Assembly: GCA_027047745.1 (NCBI GenBank)
Contig: JALTUB010000068.1
Span: forward strand, 1 to 52,351
Direction of reading: 5' to 3'
Source of the DNA: Sulfurimonas sp.
GTDB lineage: Bacteria > Campylobacterota > Campylobacteria > Campylobacterales > Sulfurimonadaceae
Length of the DNA stretch: 52,351 nucleotides
A program made the position numbers and the translations under genes. Below, piece by piece: positions 1 through 7,788 of this stretch (within the stretch, counting starts at the first letter, position 1; each line of letters begins with the position of its first letter). The notes under the pieces were generated by a model. That model searched no databases. It saw nothing but the letters and a program-made list of their open reading frames with translations, and had not been told where the DNA came from.

Positions 1-4
1 CCAA

Positions 5-55
5 GGTAAAAATGATTATAAAGTGAAATTTTTATAGACTTTATTCATTTTTACC
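5..55. repeat. Long imperfect hairpin at the left edge
   Basis: The arms GGTAAAAATGA (5-15) and TCATTTTTACC (45-55) are perfect inverted copies. Inside them ATAAAGT (18-24) pairs with ACTTTAT (38-44), giving an 18-bp stem with a 2-nt bulge and a 13-nt loop. It could be a terminator for a gene left of the window or the end of a decayed repeat. No gene overlaps it. Confidence 0.6.
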
Positions 56-151
56 ATTTATTTTCAAAAAAATGGCTTTTAAGAGAAGAAGGTTCAAGAA
101 CAAGAGAAGTGTTTTTAAAAAGATTTGATAATCTTGCAAATTAGATTATTT

Positions 152-316
152 TACTACAATCAAAAACTTTTAGATTTGGTTTCTGCTAGGTCTTCTGGAG
201 TTCAGTCAATAGGTGTTTTAAGTGGATAAGATGATAAAAAAGTGCTACAAGAATATACAGACATTATATTTGAAGATGTATATGATGCTATTAATTGGTT
301 AAAAAGTAGAAAATAA
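152..316 (+). pseudogene. Remnant of a HAD-family hydrolase C-terminus
   Basis: Reading 152-316 in one frame gives YYNQKLLDLVSARSSGVQ, then SIGVLSG, an in-frame TAA (227-229), and DDKKVLQEYTDIIFEDVYD running to TAA at 314-316. The pattern (D-L-x-x-A-R-x-x-G-V, then a GVLxG turn, then a short acidic helix) resembles the end of phosphoglycolate-phosphatase-like HAD proteins. Codons upstream (about 70-141) look coding in a different frame (KWLLREEGSRTREVFLK), so at least one frameshift would also be needed. I read this as a decayed gene; the family call is from memory of the motif. The rest of 317-450 holds no gene and presumably contains the porG promoter. Confidence 0.45.
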
Positions 317-450
317 TCACATTCAAACTAAGAAAATCGTTAGAGTTAAAATATCAAGCTATATTTAAGTCCTACTTGTCTAAAATACTTGAAATAGAAC
401 TATATAGAAAACACTTTTAATATGTTTCTTAATAAATTCAAGGAGAATAT

Positions 451-1008
451 ATGCTAGAAATTAGATGGCATAGTCGTGCTGGACAGGGTGCTGTAACAGG
501 TGCGAAAGGTTTAGCAGATGTAATTTCGACAACAGGTAAACATGTACAAGCATTCGCATTTTATGGGTCTGCTAAGCGTGGAGCTGCGATGACAGCTTAC
601 AATCGTGTAAATGATAAAGTTATTATGAATCATGAAAAATACATGGAGCCGGATTATGTATTTGTAATAGATCCTGCCCTAATTTACACAACGGATGTAA
701 CTATAAATGCAAAAGAAAACACTATATTTATAATTACTACACATATGAGTAAAGAAGAGTTAGTTGCTTCTCAACCTAAGTTAGAGGGCAAAACAATTTA
801 TACTGTTGATTGTATTAAAATTGCACAAGAGACTATCGGTCGTGCTATTCCAAACACTCCAATGCTTGGTGCATTCATGAAGGTTTCTGAAATGTATGAT
901 ATAGAATTCTTTAAAGAGAGTATGAAAAGAATTCTCGCAAAATTACCACAAAAAATTGTTGATGCAAACATGTTGGCTATCCAACGAGCATATGACGAAG
1001 TGAAATAA
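451..1008 (+). CDS. porG: Pyruvate:ferredoxin oxidoreductase, gamma subunit
   Basis: This is the 185-residue gamma subunit of the four-subunit pyruvate:ferredoxin (or flavodoxin) oxidoreductase, which converts pyruvate, CoA and an electron acceptor to acetyl-CoA and CO2 in the cytoplasm. The N-terminus EIRWHSRAGQGAVTGAKGLA carries the family's glycine-rich CoA-side loop, and GSAKRGAAMTAYNRV follows as in other gamma chains. The ATG at 451 is preceded by a strong AAGGAGAATAT ribosome site. It is first in a four-gene operon, 9 bp before the delta gene. In Helicobacter this gene is named porC. Related 2-oxoacid oxidoreductases share the fold, so pyruvate specificity rests on the gene set as a whole. 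Confidence 0.93.
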   Translation: MLEIRWHSRAGQGAVTGAKGLADVISTTGKHVQAFAFYGSAKRGAAMTAYNRVNDKVIMNHEKYMEPDYVFVIDPALIYTTDVTINAKENTIFIITTHMSKEELVASQPKLEGKTIYTVDCIKIAQETIGRAIPNTPMLGAFMKVSEMYDIEFFKESMKRILAKLPQKIVDANMLAIQRAYDEVK

Positions 1009-1017
1009 GGAATTAAC

Positions 1018-1413
1018 ATGGCAAATACAGGTTGGGATGAATTTGAAATCGGGGCTATGCTTCGTACATTTGAAGGTGAAGCAGGCAACATAGCTGGAAC
1101 ACTTCAAGAAGACAGAAATTATACGCAAAATAGTTCATTTAGCGCGAGTGTTGCTGATTGGAGAATTGAAAAACCAGTTTTTAACAAAGATTATTGTATA
1201 GATTGTCAATTTTGTTGGGTCTATTGTCCAGACATGTCAATTATTTCTAGAGATAAGAAGATGATTGGTGTAGATATGGATCACTGTAAAGGGTGTGGGA
1301 TTTGTGTTGAGGTTTGTCCAACAAATCCTAAATCACTTTTGATGTTTCCAGAAAAAGATGATGAAGAAGAAGTAATCGCTGGATGGCCAGCTAAAGAAAA
1401 GAAGGAAAAATAA
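1018..1413 (+). CDS. porD: Pyruvate:ferredoxin oxidoreductase, delta (ferredoxin-like) subunit
   Basis: This 131-residue protein is the electron-relay subunit of the complex. Two cysteine clusters, CIDCQFCWVYCPD and CKGCGICVEVCP, each match a [4Fe-4S] binding motif (CxxCxxCxxxC), so it should move electrons from the TPP-bound intermediate to the external carrier. An N-terminal segment of about 55 residues precedes the ferredoxin fold, and the C-terminus is acidic then lysine-rich. Its stop codon overlaps the next start by one base (TAATG), indicating translational coupling with the alpha subunit. Confidence 0.93.
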   Translation: MANTGWDEFEIGAMLRTFEGEAGNIAGTLQEDRNYTQNSSFSASVADWRIEKPVFNKDYCIDCQFCWVYCPDMSIISRDKKMIGVDMDHCKGCGICVEVCPTNPKSLLMFPEKDDEEEVIAGWPAKEKKEK

Positions 1414-2636
1414 TGGCATTTGATAAAGTCGAATTAAAAGATATTGAAGTATGGGATGGTAACTTTGCAGCTTCTCAGGCATTGAGACAGTGCCAGATTG
1501 ATGTAGTTGCTGCTTATCCTATTACACCATCAACTCCTATTGTTGAAGGCTATGGAAGTATGAAAGCAAATAATCAAATCGAGGGTGAATTCGTAATGGT
1601 TGAGTCTGAACATGCTGCGATGAGTGGTTGTATCGGTGCTTCTGCTGCTGGTGGTCGTGTTGCTACTGCAACATCTTCACAAGGGTTTGCACTTATGGTA
1701 GAGACTCTTTACCAAGCATCAGGAATGCGTTTACCAATCGTGCTAAATGTTGTTAACCGTGCTTTAGCTGCTCCACTAAATGTAAATGGTGACCATGGAG
1801 ATATGTATCTTGGTCGTGATAGTGGTTGGATTCAACTTGATGCTTACTCACCTCAAGAAGCTTATGATATGAACTTTATAGCATTTAAAGTAGCTGAGGA
1901 TCATGATGTAAGACTTCCAGCGATGGTACACCAAGATGGTTTTATGACATCACATACTGCACAAGGTGTACATACTTTAGATGATGATACAGCATATGGT
2001 TTTGTAGGTGAATTTCAACCTATGAATGATATGCTTGACTTTGAACATCCTGTAACTCATGGTGTGCAGACAGAAGAAGATTGGCACTTTGAGCATAAGG
2101 CTCGTCAACATAATGACCTTATGACAAAAGCTTTACCAAAGATTCAATCTGCATTTGATGAATTTGAAAAAATCTCAGGTCGTAAATACAATTTTGTTGA
2201 AAAATATGACATGGATGATGCTGATGTAGCCGTAGTGTGTATGGGTACTTCAGTTGAAACTGCTCGTGAAGTAGCAGGCGAAATGAGAGCAAAAGGTATC
2301 AAAGCAGGTGTTGTTGGTCTTCGTGTTGTTCGTCCTTTCCCATTTATGGAAATTGCTGCAGCACTAAAAGATGTAAAAGCAATAGCGGCACTTGATAGAA
2401 GTTCACCAAATGGAGCAGCAGGAATGTTGTTTAATGAGATTGCAGGTGCTCTTTTCAATACAGATACAAAAGCACTTCTTTCTGGGTATGTTTATGGTCT
2501 TGGTGGTCGTGATTTGACGAAAAAACATTTAGTTGATCTATATACTGAGCTTCAAACAAATGTTGATGCTGGTAAAGTAACAACTCCACTACAACAATTT
2601 ATCGGTGTTCGTGGACCGAAATTATCATTTTTATAA
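1413..2636 (+). CDS. porA: Pyruvate:ferredoxin oxidoreductase, alpha subunit
   Basis: This 407-residue subunit carries the pyrimidine-binding side of the thiamine pyrophosphate site. The N-terminal AAYPITPSTPIVEGYG and the following ESEHAAMSGCIGASAAGGR are hallmark alpha-chain motifs. The C-terminal third (from about residue 270, ADVAVVCMGTSVETAREVA) is the transketolase C-like domain. The length is normal for the separate alpha chain. It overlaps porD by one base and lies 10 bp upstream of porB, so all four subunits are probably made from one message. Confidence 0.94.
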   Translation: MAFDKVELKDIEVWDGNFAASQALRQCQIDVVAAYPITPSTPIVEGYGSMKANNQIEGEFVMVESEHAAMSGCIGASAAGGRVATATSSQGFALMVETLYQASGMRLPIVLNVVNRALAAPLNVNGDHGDMYLGRDSGWIQLDAYSPQEAYDMNFIAFKVAEDHDVRLPAMVHQDGFMTSHTAQGVHTLDDDTAYGFVGEFQPMNDMLDFEHPVTHGVQTEEDWHFEHKARQHNDLMTKALPKIQSAFDEFEKISGRKYNFVEKYDMDDADVAVVCMGTSVETAREVAGEMRAKGIKAGVVGLRVVRPFPFMEIAAALKDVKAIAALDRSSPNGAAGMLFNEIAGALFNTDTKALLSGYVYGLGGRDLTKKHLVDLYTELQTNVDAGKVTTPLQQFIGVRGPKLSFL

Positions 2637-2646
2637 GGAGAAAACT

Positions 2647-3603
2647 ATGAGTGAAATGAAAAAAATTAAAAACTTAAAAGAGTTTTCTACATCAGCAGAT
2701 CGTTTTGAAGGTGCAAACCTTCTTTGTCCTGGTTGTGCACACTCTATCATTGTTCGTGAAGTTTTAAACGCAACAAATGATGATTTAGTTCTTGGGGCAT
2801 CAACTGGATGTCTTGAAGTTTGTACAGCAGTTTATCCATACACATCATGGGATGCTTCTTGGATTCATATCGGTTTTGAAAATGGTTCTACTGCAGTTGC
2901 AGGTGCTGAAGCTATGTATAATGCGCTAAAAACTAAAGGTCGCTTAAAGCAACCAGACCGTAATCCTAAGTTTGTAGCTTTTGGTGGCGATGGTGCATCT
3001 TACGATATAGGTTTCCAGTGGATTTCTGGATGTATGGAGCGTGGTCACAATATGATGTATGTAGTTCTTGATAATGAAGTATATGCAAATACTGGTGGAC
3101 AGCGTTCATCTTCAACACCAATCGGTTCAAGTACAACTACTGCACCAGCAGGTAAAGTAAGTTATGGTGAGAAAAAAAATAAAAAAGACATGGTATCTAT
3201 CATGGCATCTCATCAAATTCCTTACTCTGCACAAGTTGCACCTAACAAATGGAAAGATATGGTTAAAAAAATCCAACATGGTATGGCAGTAGAAGGTCCT
3301 GTATTTATTAATGCTGTTTCTCCTTGTACAACTGAGTGGAAATTTGATCCTAAAGATACTATGTATATCACTGATTTAGCAACTGATTCTTTAGTTTTCC
3401 CTCTCTATGAGATTATTGACAATCATGAACTTAATATTACATATAGACCAAAAAATATAGTTCCTGTTGAAGAGTATCTAGCAGCTCAAGGTCGTTTTAA
3501 ACACCTTTTTAAAGATCAGTATAAGTATCTTATAAAAGAGTGGCAAGATAGAGTAGATGAGCAATGGGCGTATCTCCAACGCCGAGAAGAAGCTCGCGTT
3601 TAA
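2647..3603 (+). CDS. porB: Pyruvate:ferredoxin oxidoreductase, beta subunit
   Basis: This 318-residue subunit binds thiamine diphosphate and a [4Fe-4S] cluster. LCPGCAHSI supplies the first cluster cysteines. GDGASYDIGFQW followed by LDNEVYANTGGQ is the Mg-TPP motif (GDG...N). CSTEW-like CTTEWKF near residue 220 completes the usual pattern. I chose the ATG at 2647, which follows TAAGGAGAAAACT; an upstream in-frame ATG at 2605 would add 14 residues lying inside the porA end and lacks a ribosome site. It is last in the operon. Confidence 0.94.
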   Translation: MSEMKKIKNLKEFSTSADRFEGANLLCPGCAHSIIVREVLNATNDDLVLGASTGCLEVCTAVYPYTSWDASWIHIGFENGSTAVAGAEAMYNALKTKGRLKQPDRNPKFVAFGGDGASYDIGFQWISGCMERGHNMMYVVLDNEVYANTGGQRSSSTPIGSSTTTAPAGKVSYGEKKNKKDMVSIMASHQIPYSAQVAPNKWKDMVKKIQHGMAVEGPVFINAVSPCTTEWKFDPKDTMYITDLATDSLVFPLYEIIDNHELNITYRPKNIVPVEEYLAAQGRFKHLFKDQYKYLIKEWQDRVDEQWAYLQRREEARV

Positions 3604-3716
3604 GAAGCTTTTAGCTTCAGCAAATCTTGCAAAAAAATCCAATACGGCAGGCTATAGCCTAGCCTTTATTGGATGTTTTGCACAATCTTTACCAAATCTA
3701 AAACTTCTTGGTTTTA
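3604..3716 (+). terminator. Hairpin cluster after porB (terminator or repeat)
   Basis: GAAGC (3604-3608) pairs with GCTTC (3614-3618). A bigger stem follows: TGCAAAAAAATCCAATA (3628-3644) against TATTGGATGTTTTGCA (3667-3682), with the perfect palindrome GGCTATAGCC inside its head. A third small hairpin CTAAAAC...GTTTTAG ends the region. No long T-run follows, so termination is a guess. The large stem resembles one arm of the element at 18611-18880. Confidence 0.5.
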
Positions 3717-3759
3717 GGTACTAATTATTCTCTTTCAATTTTTAATCAATTTTTTTTGC

Positions 3760-3765
3760 TACAAT
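3760..3765 (+). promoter_or_regulatory. Predicted luxS promoter (-10 TACAAT)
   Basis: TTTTTTTGCTACAATACTC is an extended -10 element following a T-rich stretch, typical of Campylobacterota sigma-70 promoters that lack a sharp -35. The same GCTAYAAT context is seen ahead of rpmB, rpsJ, tmRNA and tRNA-Phe in this window. Its start site would fall about 25 bp before luxS. Confidence 0.6.
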
Positions 3766-3796
3766 ACTCTTAATAATTAAAATTAAGGATATATTT

Positions 3797-4312
3797 ATGC
3801 CATTACTTGACTCTTTTACAGTTGACCACACAATCATGCCAGCACCTGCAGTACGAAAAGCTAAGGGGATGAAATCACCTTCTGGAGATGATATTACAGT
3901 ATATGATTTGCGTTTTTATGTACCAAATGTAGATAAAATGGATGGTCGTGGGATTCATACCCTTGAACATCTTTTTGCAGGATTTATGCGTGACCACCTC
4001 AATACTAAAAAAGTAGAGATTATTGATTTGTCTCCTATGGGTTGTCGTACAGGGTTTTATATGTCTGTTCTTGGAACTCCTGATGAGAAAAAAGTTGCAA
4101 AAGCTTGGAAAAAAGCTATGCAAGATGTTTTAAAAGTAAAAAGTGAAGCAGATATTCCAGAACTTAATATCTATCAATGTGGAACTTATAAAATGCACTC
4201 ACTTAAAAATGCAAAGAAAATAGCAAATGATATTTTAAGTGAAAAGATTGGCATCATGGATAATGAAGCATTAAAACTTAGCAAGAAAAAACTAAAAGAG
4301 ATTAACGGCTAA
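3797..4312 (+). CDS. luxS: S-ribosylhomocysteine lyase (autoinducer-2 synthesis)
   Basis: This 171-residue enzyme cleaves S-ribosylhomocysteine to homocysteine and DPD, the precursor of autoinducer-2, and is part of the activated methyl cycle. The metal motif HTLEH gives His54, Glu57 and His58; Cys128 in QCGTYKMHS is the third metal ligand and Cys83 in MGCRTGF is the catalytic cysteine. The length is usual. AAGGATATATTT precedes the ATG. The stop overlaps the next start (TAATG), so luxS heads a four-gene coupled cluster. Confidence 0.96.
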   Translation: MPLLDSFTVDHTIMPAPAVRKAKGMKSPSGDDITVYDLRFYVPNVDKMDGRGIHTLEHLFAGFMRDHLNTKKVEIIDLSPMGCRTGFYMSVLGTPDEKKVAKAWKKAMQDVLKVKSEADIPELNIYQCGTYKMHSLKNAKKIANDILSEKIGIMDNEALKLSKKKLKEING

Positions 4313-4614
4313 TGCTTATACTTGTACCTATGGATTCTGATGATGTGCATGAAGCAAAAATCACATCAGTAGCAGATGCCAAAATATGGGCGCAACTTCG
4401 CATAGAAGAGGGTGAACTTGTAGAAGTTCTTCATCATGAAAAGTATGATGGTTTCTCTCCTTGGAGTGAAGCTGTTGTTGTAAACAGTGATGGTGAAAGC
4501 GTTATGGATTTTATAAATATGGCAATGATAGTTCTTGTTGCTCACACTCAAAAAACTATAGATGATATAGTAGAAGCTTATTTGTTTAGAGAGCTGCACG
4601 ATCTTGCTTACTAA
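4312..4614 (+). CDS. Small protein, possibly NifX/NifB-like fold
   Basis: The 100-residue product begins MLILVPMDSDDVHEAKITSV and continues with ...AQLRIEEGELVEVLHHE. That order (a short strand with a V-P turn, an H-x-x-x-I/A helix, then a strand rich in E-x-G) resembles the dinitrogenase iron-molybdenum cofactor (NifX-like) domain, which is also about 100 residues long. There is no conserved metal-binding motif that I can see, so the assignment is weak and no function follows. It is coupled to luxS by a one-base overlap and overlaps the next gene by 11 bases. Confidence 0.7.
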   Translation: MLILVPMDSDDVHEAKITSVADAKIWAQLRIEEGELVEVLHHEKYDGFSPWSEAVVVNSDGESVMDFINMAMIVLVAHTQKTIDDIVEAYLFRELHDLAY

Positions 4615-5047
4615 GTTTTTAGAACTTTTTAACCCCCTCCCTGGAAATCATTACCTACATGTAACAAAAGAGCAAAACAATATAAGTGATGCTCTTGAAA
4701 AATTACTTTTACCTGTTCAAGGTGAACTAAATGTTGAAGTTATGTCAGACGATGACCTGAAAAATGCAAAACCTTTTAAAGCTCTTCCCAGAGACAATGA
4801 TATGGTAATATTTCAAGATATTTTCTCAAAGCACAAAAATCAATCTACTATTTTAAAAATCGCCTACAGAACCTTGGCAAACACTGCTGAAATTATCATC
4901 TTAGAAAAAAAGTCTGTTTTAGATATAGATACTATAAAAGTAATGTTAGAAGAACATGAATTTCGCACACCAAACCATCTTGACATTTTAGAAGGTTATG
5001 ACATAGTTGTAGCCAAAAAAATGCATATGTGGGGCAATGGACTGTAA
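4604..5047 (+). CDS. Hypothetical protein between luxS cluster and MnmC-like gene
   Basis: I do not recognise this 147-residue protein. It starts with TTG (LTKFLELFNPLPGNHYLHV), has no membrane segment, and holds alternating hydrophobic strands and helices (AEIIILEKKSVLDIDTIKVM) reminiscent of half a Rossmann fold but without a glycine-rich loop. It overlaps the preceding gene by 11 bases and shares TAATG with the next. The tight overlaps suggest co-translation. One possibility is a degenerate partner of the methyltransferase encoded next. Confidence 0.7.
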   Translation: MLTKFLELFNPLPGNHYLHVTKEQNNISDALEKLLLPVQGELNVEVMSDDDLKNAKPFKALPRDNDMVIFQDIFSKHKNQSTILKIAYRTLANTAEIIILEKKSVLDIDTIKVMLEEHEFRTPNHLDILEGYDIVVAKKMHMWGNGL

Positions 5048-5793
5048 TGTTTAATGATACACTACATGAAATGATACTTAGTGAGGATGGCTCTTTTACT
5101 GCTTATTCAAAAGAGTATGATGAACATTATCACTCAACAAGAGATGGTGCTATGCATGAGTCAATGGTTAAGCATGTAGAACCTGCATTTAAGCTAAAAG
5201 AAAAACAAGATGAAATAGTTATTTTAGATATTTGCTATGGTCTTGGGTTCAATACTTTAGCTACACTTTACTATCATCAAACTAACAATCTGACATCAAA
5301 GTTAAAAATATACTCTCCAGAACTAGATGTCTCTTTGGTTAAATCTTTGGTCGATTTTACCTATCCAAAAGAGTTTGAGATATTTAAGCCCATCATAAAA
5401 TCACTTTCAGAAGTAGGTGTTTATGAAGATGAGTATTATTACATTGAAGTTTTTTTAGGTGATGCTAGAGAATATATAAGAAAGTTTGAAAACAGGTTTG
5501 ACATTGTCTATCAAGACGCATTTTCTCCAAGTACAAATCCTACTCTCTGGACAAAAGAGTATTTCCAAGATATTAAGCGAGGTATAAAAGAAGATGGTGT
5601 ACTAACAACTTATTCCATATCTCTAGCAACTAGACTTGCTCTGTTTGAGAATGATTTTAATATTTATCTCAATATCGGAGAAGGATATAGAGACGCAACA
5701 GTTGCATCGCCATCAAAACTGACTATTTTTAAAGAAGTTGATATGAAACATAAGATTTCTTGCAACCCTGATGCAAAATCTTTGAGAGACTAA
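5047..5793 (+). CDS. MnmC-like SAM-dependent methyltransferase (DUF752)
   Basis: This 248-residue protein matches the methyltransferase half of MnmC, which methylates the aminomethyl group on U34 of certain tRNAs. The opening DGSFTAYSKEYDEHYHS equals the family's DGS-Y/S-x-F-D-D-Y-H-S block. ILDICYGLGFNTLA is the SAM-binding loop, and QDAFSPSTNPTLWTKEYF is the characteristic D-x-F-S-P-x-x-N-P-x-x-W active-site segment. The FAD oxidase half of bifunctional MnmC is absent. An ATG at 5029 is possible, but 5047 gives a TAATG overlap with the gene before. It converges on rnhB, overlapping by 4 bases. Confidence 0.8.
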   Translation: MFNDTLHEMILSEDGSFTAYSKEYDEHYHSTRDGAMHESMVKHVEPAFKLKEKQDEIVILDICYGLGFNTLATLYYHQTNNLTSKLKIYSPELDVSLVKSLVDFTYPKEFEIFKPIIKSLSEVGVYEDEYYYIEVFLGDAREYIRKFENRFDIVYQDAFSPSTNPTLWTKEYFQDIKRGIKEDGVLTTYSISLATRLALFENDFNIYLNIGEGYRDATVASPSKLTIFKEVDMKHKISCNPDAKSLRD

Positions 5794-6341
5794 AAAAGAG
5801 TTTTCTCAAGAGCTTTTAGTTTGTAAGTTCTTCTATGAATAGGGCTGTAACCATACTTTTTAATCATTTCAATATGTAGTTTAGTTCCATAACCTTTATG
5901 CTTTTCAAACTGATACTCTGGATATTTTTTAGCTTCTAGTAAAATATCTCTATCATGAGTCACTTTTGCGAGTATGGATGCCGCACTAACCTCTGCAACT
6001 TTTCCATCAGCTTTTATCATGGTAGGAAGATTTTGAACTCCAAAAGAAGTGTTTCCATCAAACAAAAAGTTTTCAGTTTGCATATTTTTCATTATCTCTA
6101 AAAGTCCAGATTTGAGACAGTGTGAGATTCCATTCTCATCTATCGCCTTAGCAGAAAATTTTACTACATGATACTCTGCATTTTGGATTATCAACTCATA
6201 AAGGGCTTCTCTTTTTTTAGCAGTTAGTTTTTTAGAATCATTAAGACCTTCAACATCTGCATTTAAGATACATCCAGCCATAACCAAATCCCCAGCAATA
6301 GGTCCACGACCAGCTTCATCAATACCACATAGTTTATGCAT
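5790..6341 (-). CDS. rnhB: Ribonuclease HII
   Basis: This 183-residue enzyme cuts the RNA strand of RNA-DNA hybrids and removes single ribonucleotides from DNA. The N-terminal CGIDEAGRGPIAG contains the catalytic Asp-Glu pair, and VSAASILAKVTHDR further on supplies the C-terminal acidic residue of the active site. The length is slightly short but typical for Campylobacterota. It starts directly after the stop of the upstream ATPase gene (no gap), with GGAGAT inside the end of that gene as ribosome site, so it depends on the ATPase promoter. Confidence 0.95.
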   Translation of the reverse strand: MHKLCGIDEAGRGPIAGDLVMAGCILNADVEGLNDSKKLTAKKREALYELIIQNAEYHVVKFSAKAIDENGISHCLKSGLLEIMKNMQTENFLFDGNTSFGVQNLPTMIKADGKVAEVSAASILAKVTHDRDILLEAKKYPEYQFEKHKGYGTKLHIEMIKKYGYSPIHRRTYKLKALEKTLF

Positions 6342-7406
6342 TTAATCTCCTAATGCCCATATATCAAATGGTACTAACTCAACTTTTGATAAAGGGTGTG
6401 AAATGCTACCCTCTTTATTCATAGTAACAGCTGTTACTTTTTTGATAGAGTATGTAAATATAAATGCTTCAATACTTTCAAGTTTTTGAAACAAACGCCT
6501 CTCATCGGCAAAAGGTTTACAAATAATTATCTCATCTTTAGAAGGAAGATAAAAGTCTATGCCATCTGCATAGTAGCACTCTGTAGATGATTTAAGAAGT
6601 TCAAGATAAACCATATTTTCAAAAAGTTTACTAAAGTTTTTGAGAGTAGATAAGGCACTTTTGATGACTATGTCAAAAAGATATATTTTTTTCGTAGCCT
6701 TAGGATAGTTATATTTAGCAAGTTGATGAATATAATTTTTATTTAGTAGTGACTCAAAAGAGCTGTAAAGTTTATCTTTAGATATTTTTCTTGTCTGCTT
6801 TAGTCTTTCATATATAGTAAAAGCAGATATTTTTTGAGAGACTGCTTTCGCACAAAATATCAATATATCAAATTCTATATCTGACAAAGTATATTTGAGC
6901 GTCTTTTGCAAAAATATATTTCTATCATCAGCTTGTATTTTATGCATGACAGGTAAGCCACCTAGTTGGAAAAAATGATTTAAGGCACTAGAATCATATT
7001 TATGCTCATAAGCCAGAAACTCTTCATAATCAAGTGGAAAAAGTTGCATAGTTATTAAATAATCAAAGTGGTAATTAACTTGAGATGTAATTATCAACTG
7101 CGTAACATTAGCAAATTTGATTTTATCATGATAGTTATCTAAAACAAGTACATCAATTTTATTGGCATGAGAAAATTTGTTGAGTAAATTGTTTAAAGAT
7201 TCTATATCTATTCTTACATCATTACAGTTTATATACAAATAGGAACTTTTTTTCAGTGTTAAAAGATAACTTTTAACTAACTTTGATTTTCCAGTTTGAG
7301 TTGCACCAATTATTTGATACGATTTATCATCTAAAAATAGTTTTCTATCATGAAATTTTTCTAGATTTATATCAGTTTTGTAAAATTCTTCGAGTAATAT
7401 TTCCAT
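6342..7406 (-). CDS. AAA-family ATPase (AAA_14/DUF4143-like)
   Basis: The 354-residue product has a Walker A motif GATQTGKSKLVKS near residue 34 and a Walker B-like strand VLVLDNYHD near residue 87. Then comes a pattern found in AAA_14 ATPases (LDYEEFLAYEHKYD, and LGGLPVMHKI) and a winged-helix-like middle. A C-terminal domain (LFENMVYLELLKS, then IDFYLPSKDEIIICKPF) matches the nuclease-like DUF4143 layout but without an obvious D-E-x-K set. Function of the family is unclear. It is divergent from the ribosomal operon. Its -10 box lies 5 bp from the ATG, so the transcript is probably leaderless. Confidence 0.85.
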   Translation of the reverse strand: MEILLEEFYKTDINLEKFHDRKLFLDDKSYQIIGATQTGKSKLVKSYLLTLKKSSYLYINCNDVRIDIESLNNLLNKFSHANKIDVLVLDNYHDKIKFANVTQLIITSQVNYHFDYLITMQLFPLDYEEFLAYEHKYDSSALNHFFQLGGLPVMHKIQADDRNIFLQKTLKYTLSDIEFDILIFCAKAVSQKISAFTIYERLKQTRKISKDKLYSSFESLLNKNYIHQLAKYNYPKATKKIYLFDIVIKSALSTLKNFSKLFENMVYLELLKSSTECYYADGIDFYLPSKDEIIICKPFADERRLFQKLESIEAFIFTYSIKKVTAVTMNKEGSISHPLSKVELVPFDIWALGD

Positions 7407-7411
7407 ACAAA

Positions 7412-7438
7412 ATTATACCATTTCCTTTTTAAAAGGAA
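7412..7438 (-). promoter_or_regulatory. Leaderless promoter with a dyad operator for the AAA ATPase gene
   Basis: On the minus strand TGGTATAAT is an extended -10 box (TATAAT at 7417-7412), ending 5 nt before the ATG at 7406; transcription would start at or next to the start codon. Directly upstream lies the perfect inverted repeat TTCCTTTTTAAAAGGAA (7422-7438), placed between -10 and -35 where a repressor could bind. No ribosome site can fit between the -10 and the ATG. Confidence 0.55.
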
Positions 7439-7477
7439 GTAAATTTACATATATTTTCATTTTTAGACTCTAAATCA

Positions 7478-7506
7478 TTGATAAATATACCTAGTTTGGC
7501 TATAAT
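7478..7506 (+). promoter_or_regulatory. Predicted promoter of the S10-spc operon
   Basis: TTGATA (7478-7483), a 17-bp spacer and TATAAT (7501-7506) form a near-consensus sigma-70 promoter. The -10 sits in the GGCTATAATTC context shared by other promoters here. It points at rpsJ, but a 273-bp inverted-repeat element begins 9 bp after the -10, so the start site lies at the edge of the element. Confidence 0.65.
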
Positions 7507-7515
7507 TCGCGACCC

Positions 7516-7788
7516 TTTAAGTGCCAGACTATAATAAATGGCATAATTCAATGAAAAAAGAGATGACAAGATACAAGGCGAAAGTTCGCAGGAGCTACTA
7601 GTAGCTTCAAGGACTTTTAACGAAGTAGATTGTTATCTCTTTTTTCACCCGAAGGGCAACATTTAAAAGATTCATCTTCTGCGTTAAACTTAGGCTAACG
7701 ATGCTAGCATCGCCAACCAAAGTTTGCCTTGAACCTAAACCTTTTAAATGTTGTTGAATATGCCATTTATTATAGTCTGGCACTTAAA
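7516..7788. repeat. Composite inverted-repeat element in the rpsJ leader
   Basis: The outer arms are 30 bp and identical when inverted (7516-7545 and 7759-7788, beginning TTTAAGTGCCAGACTATAAT), and TTCAA/TTGAA continues the stem after a 1-nt slip. Inside lie two further stem-loops: arm B 7553-7646 (GAAAAAAGAGATGACAA against TTGTTATCTCTTTTTTC, 16 of 17) and arm C 7657-7753 (13 perfect pairs, CAACATTTAAAAG). Each holds a 52-54 bp module bounded by CAAGGC and AACGMAG with a central palindrome (AGCTACTAGTAGCT; CGATGCTAGCATCG). No ORF or transposase is present. As RNA it would fold into a three-way junction. Confidence 0.9.

Noticed and set aside
2605..2646. A longer N-terminus for porB starting inside porA.
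   Set aside because: The extra residues are unlike family members and the ATG at 2647 has an ideal ribosome site.
7516..7788. A MITE with target-site duplication.
   Set aside because: The terminal repeats are clear, but no short direct repeat flanks either this element or the one at 18611-18880, so transposition cannot be claimed from this sequence.
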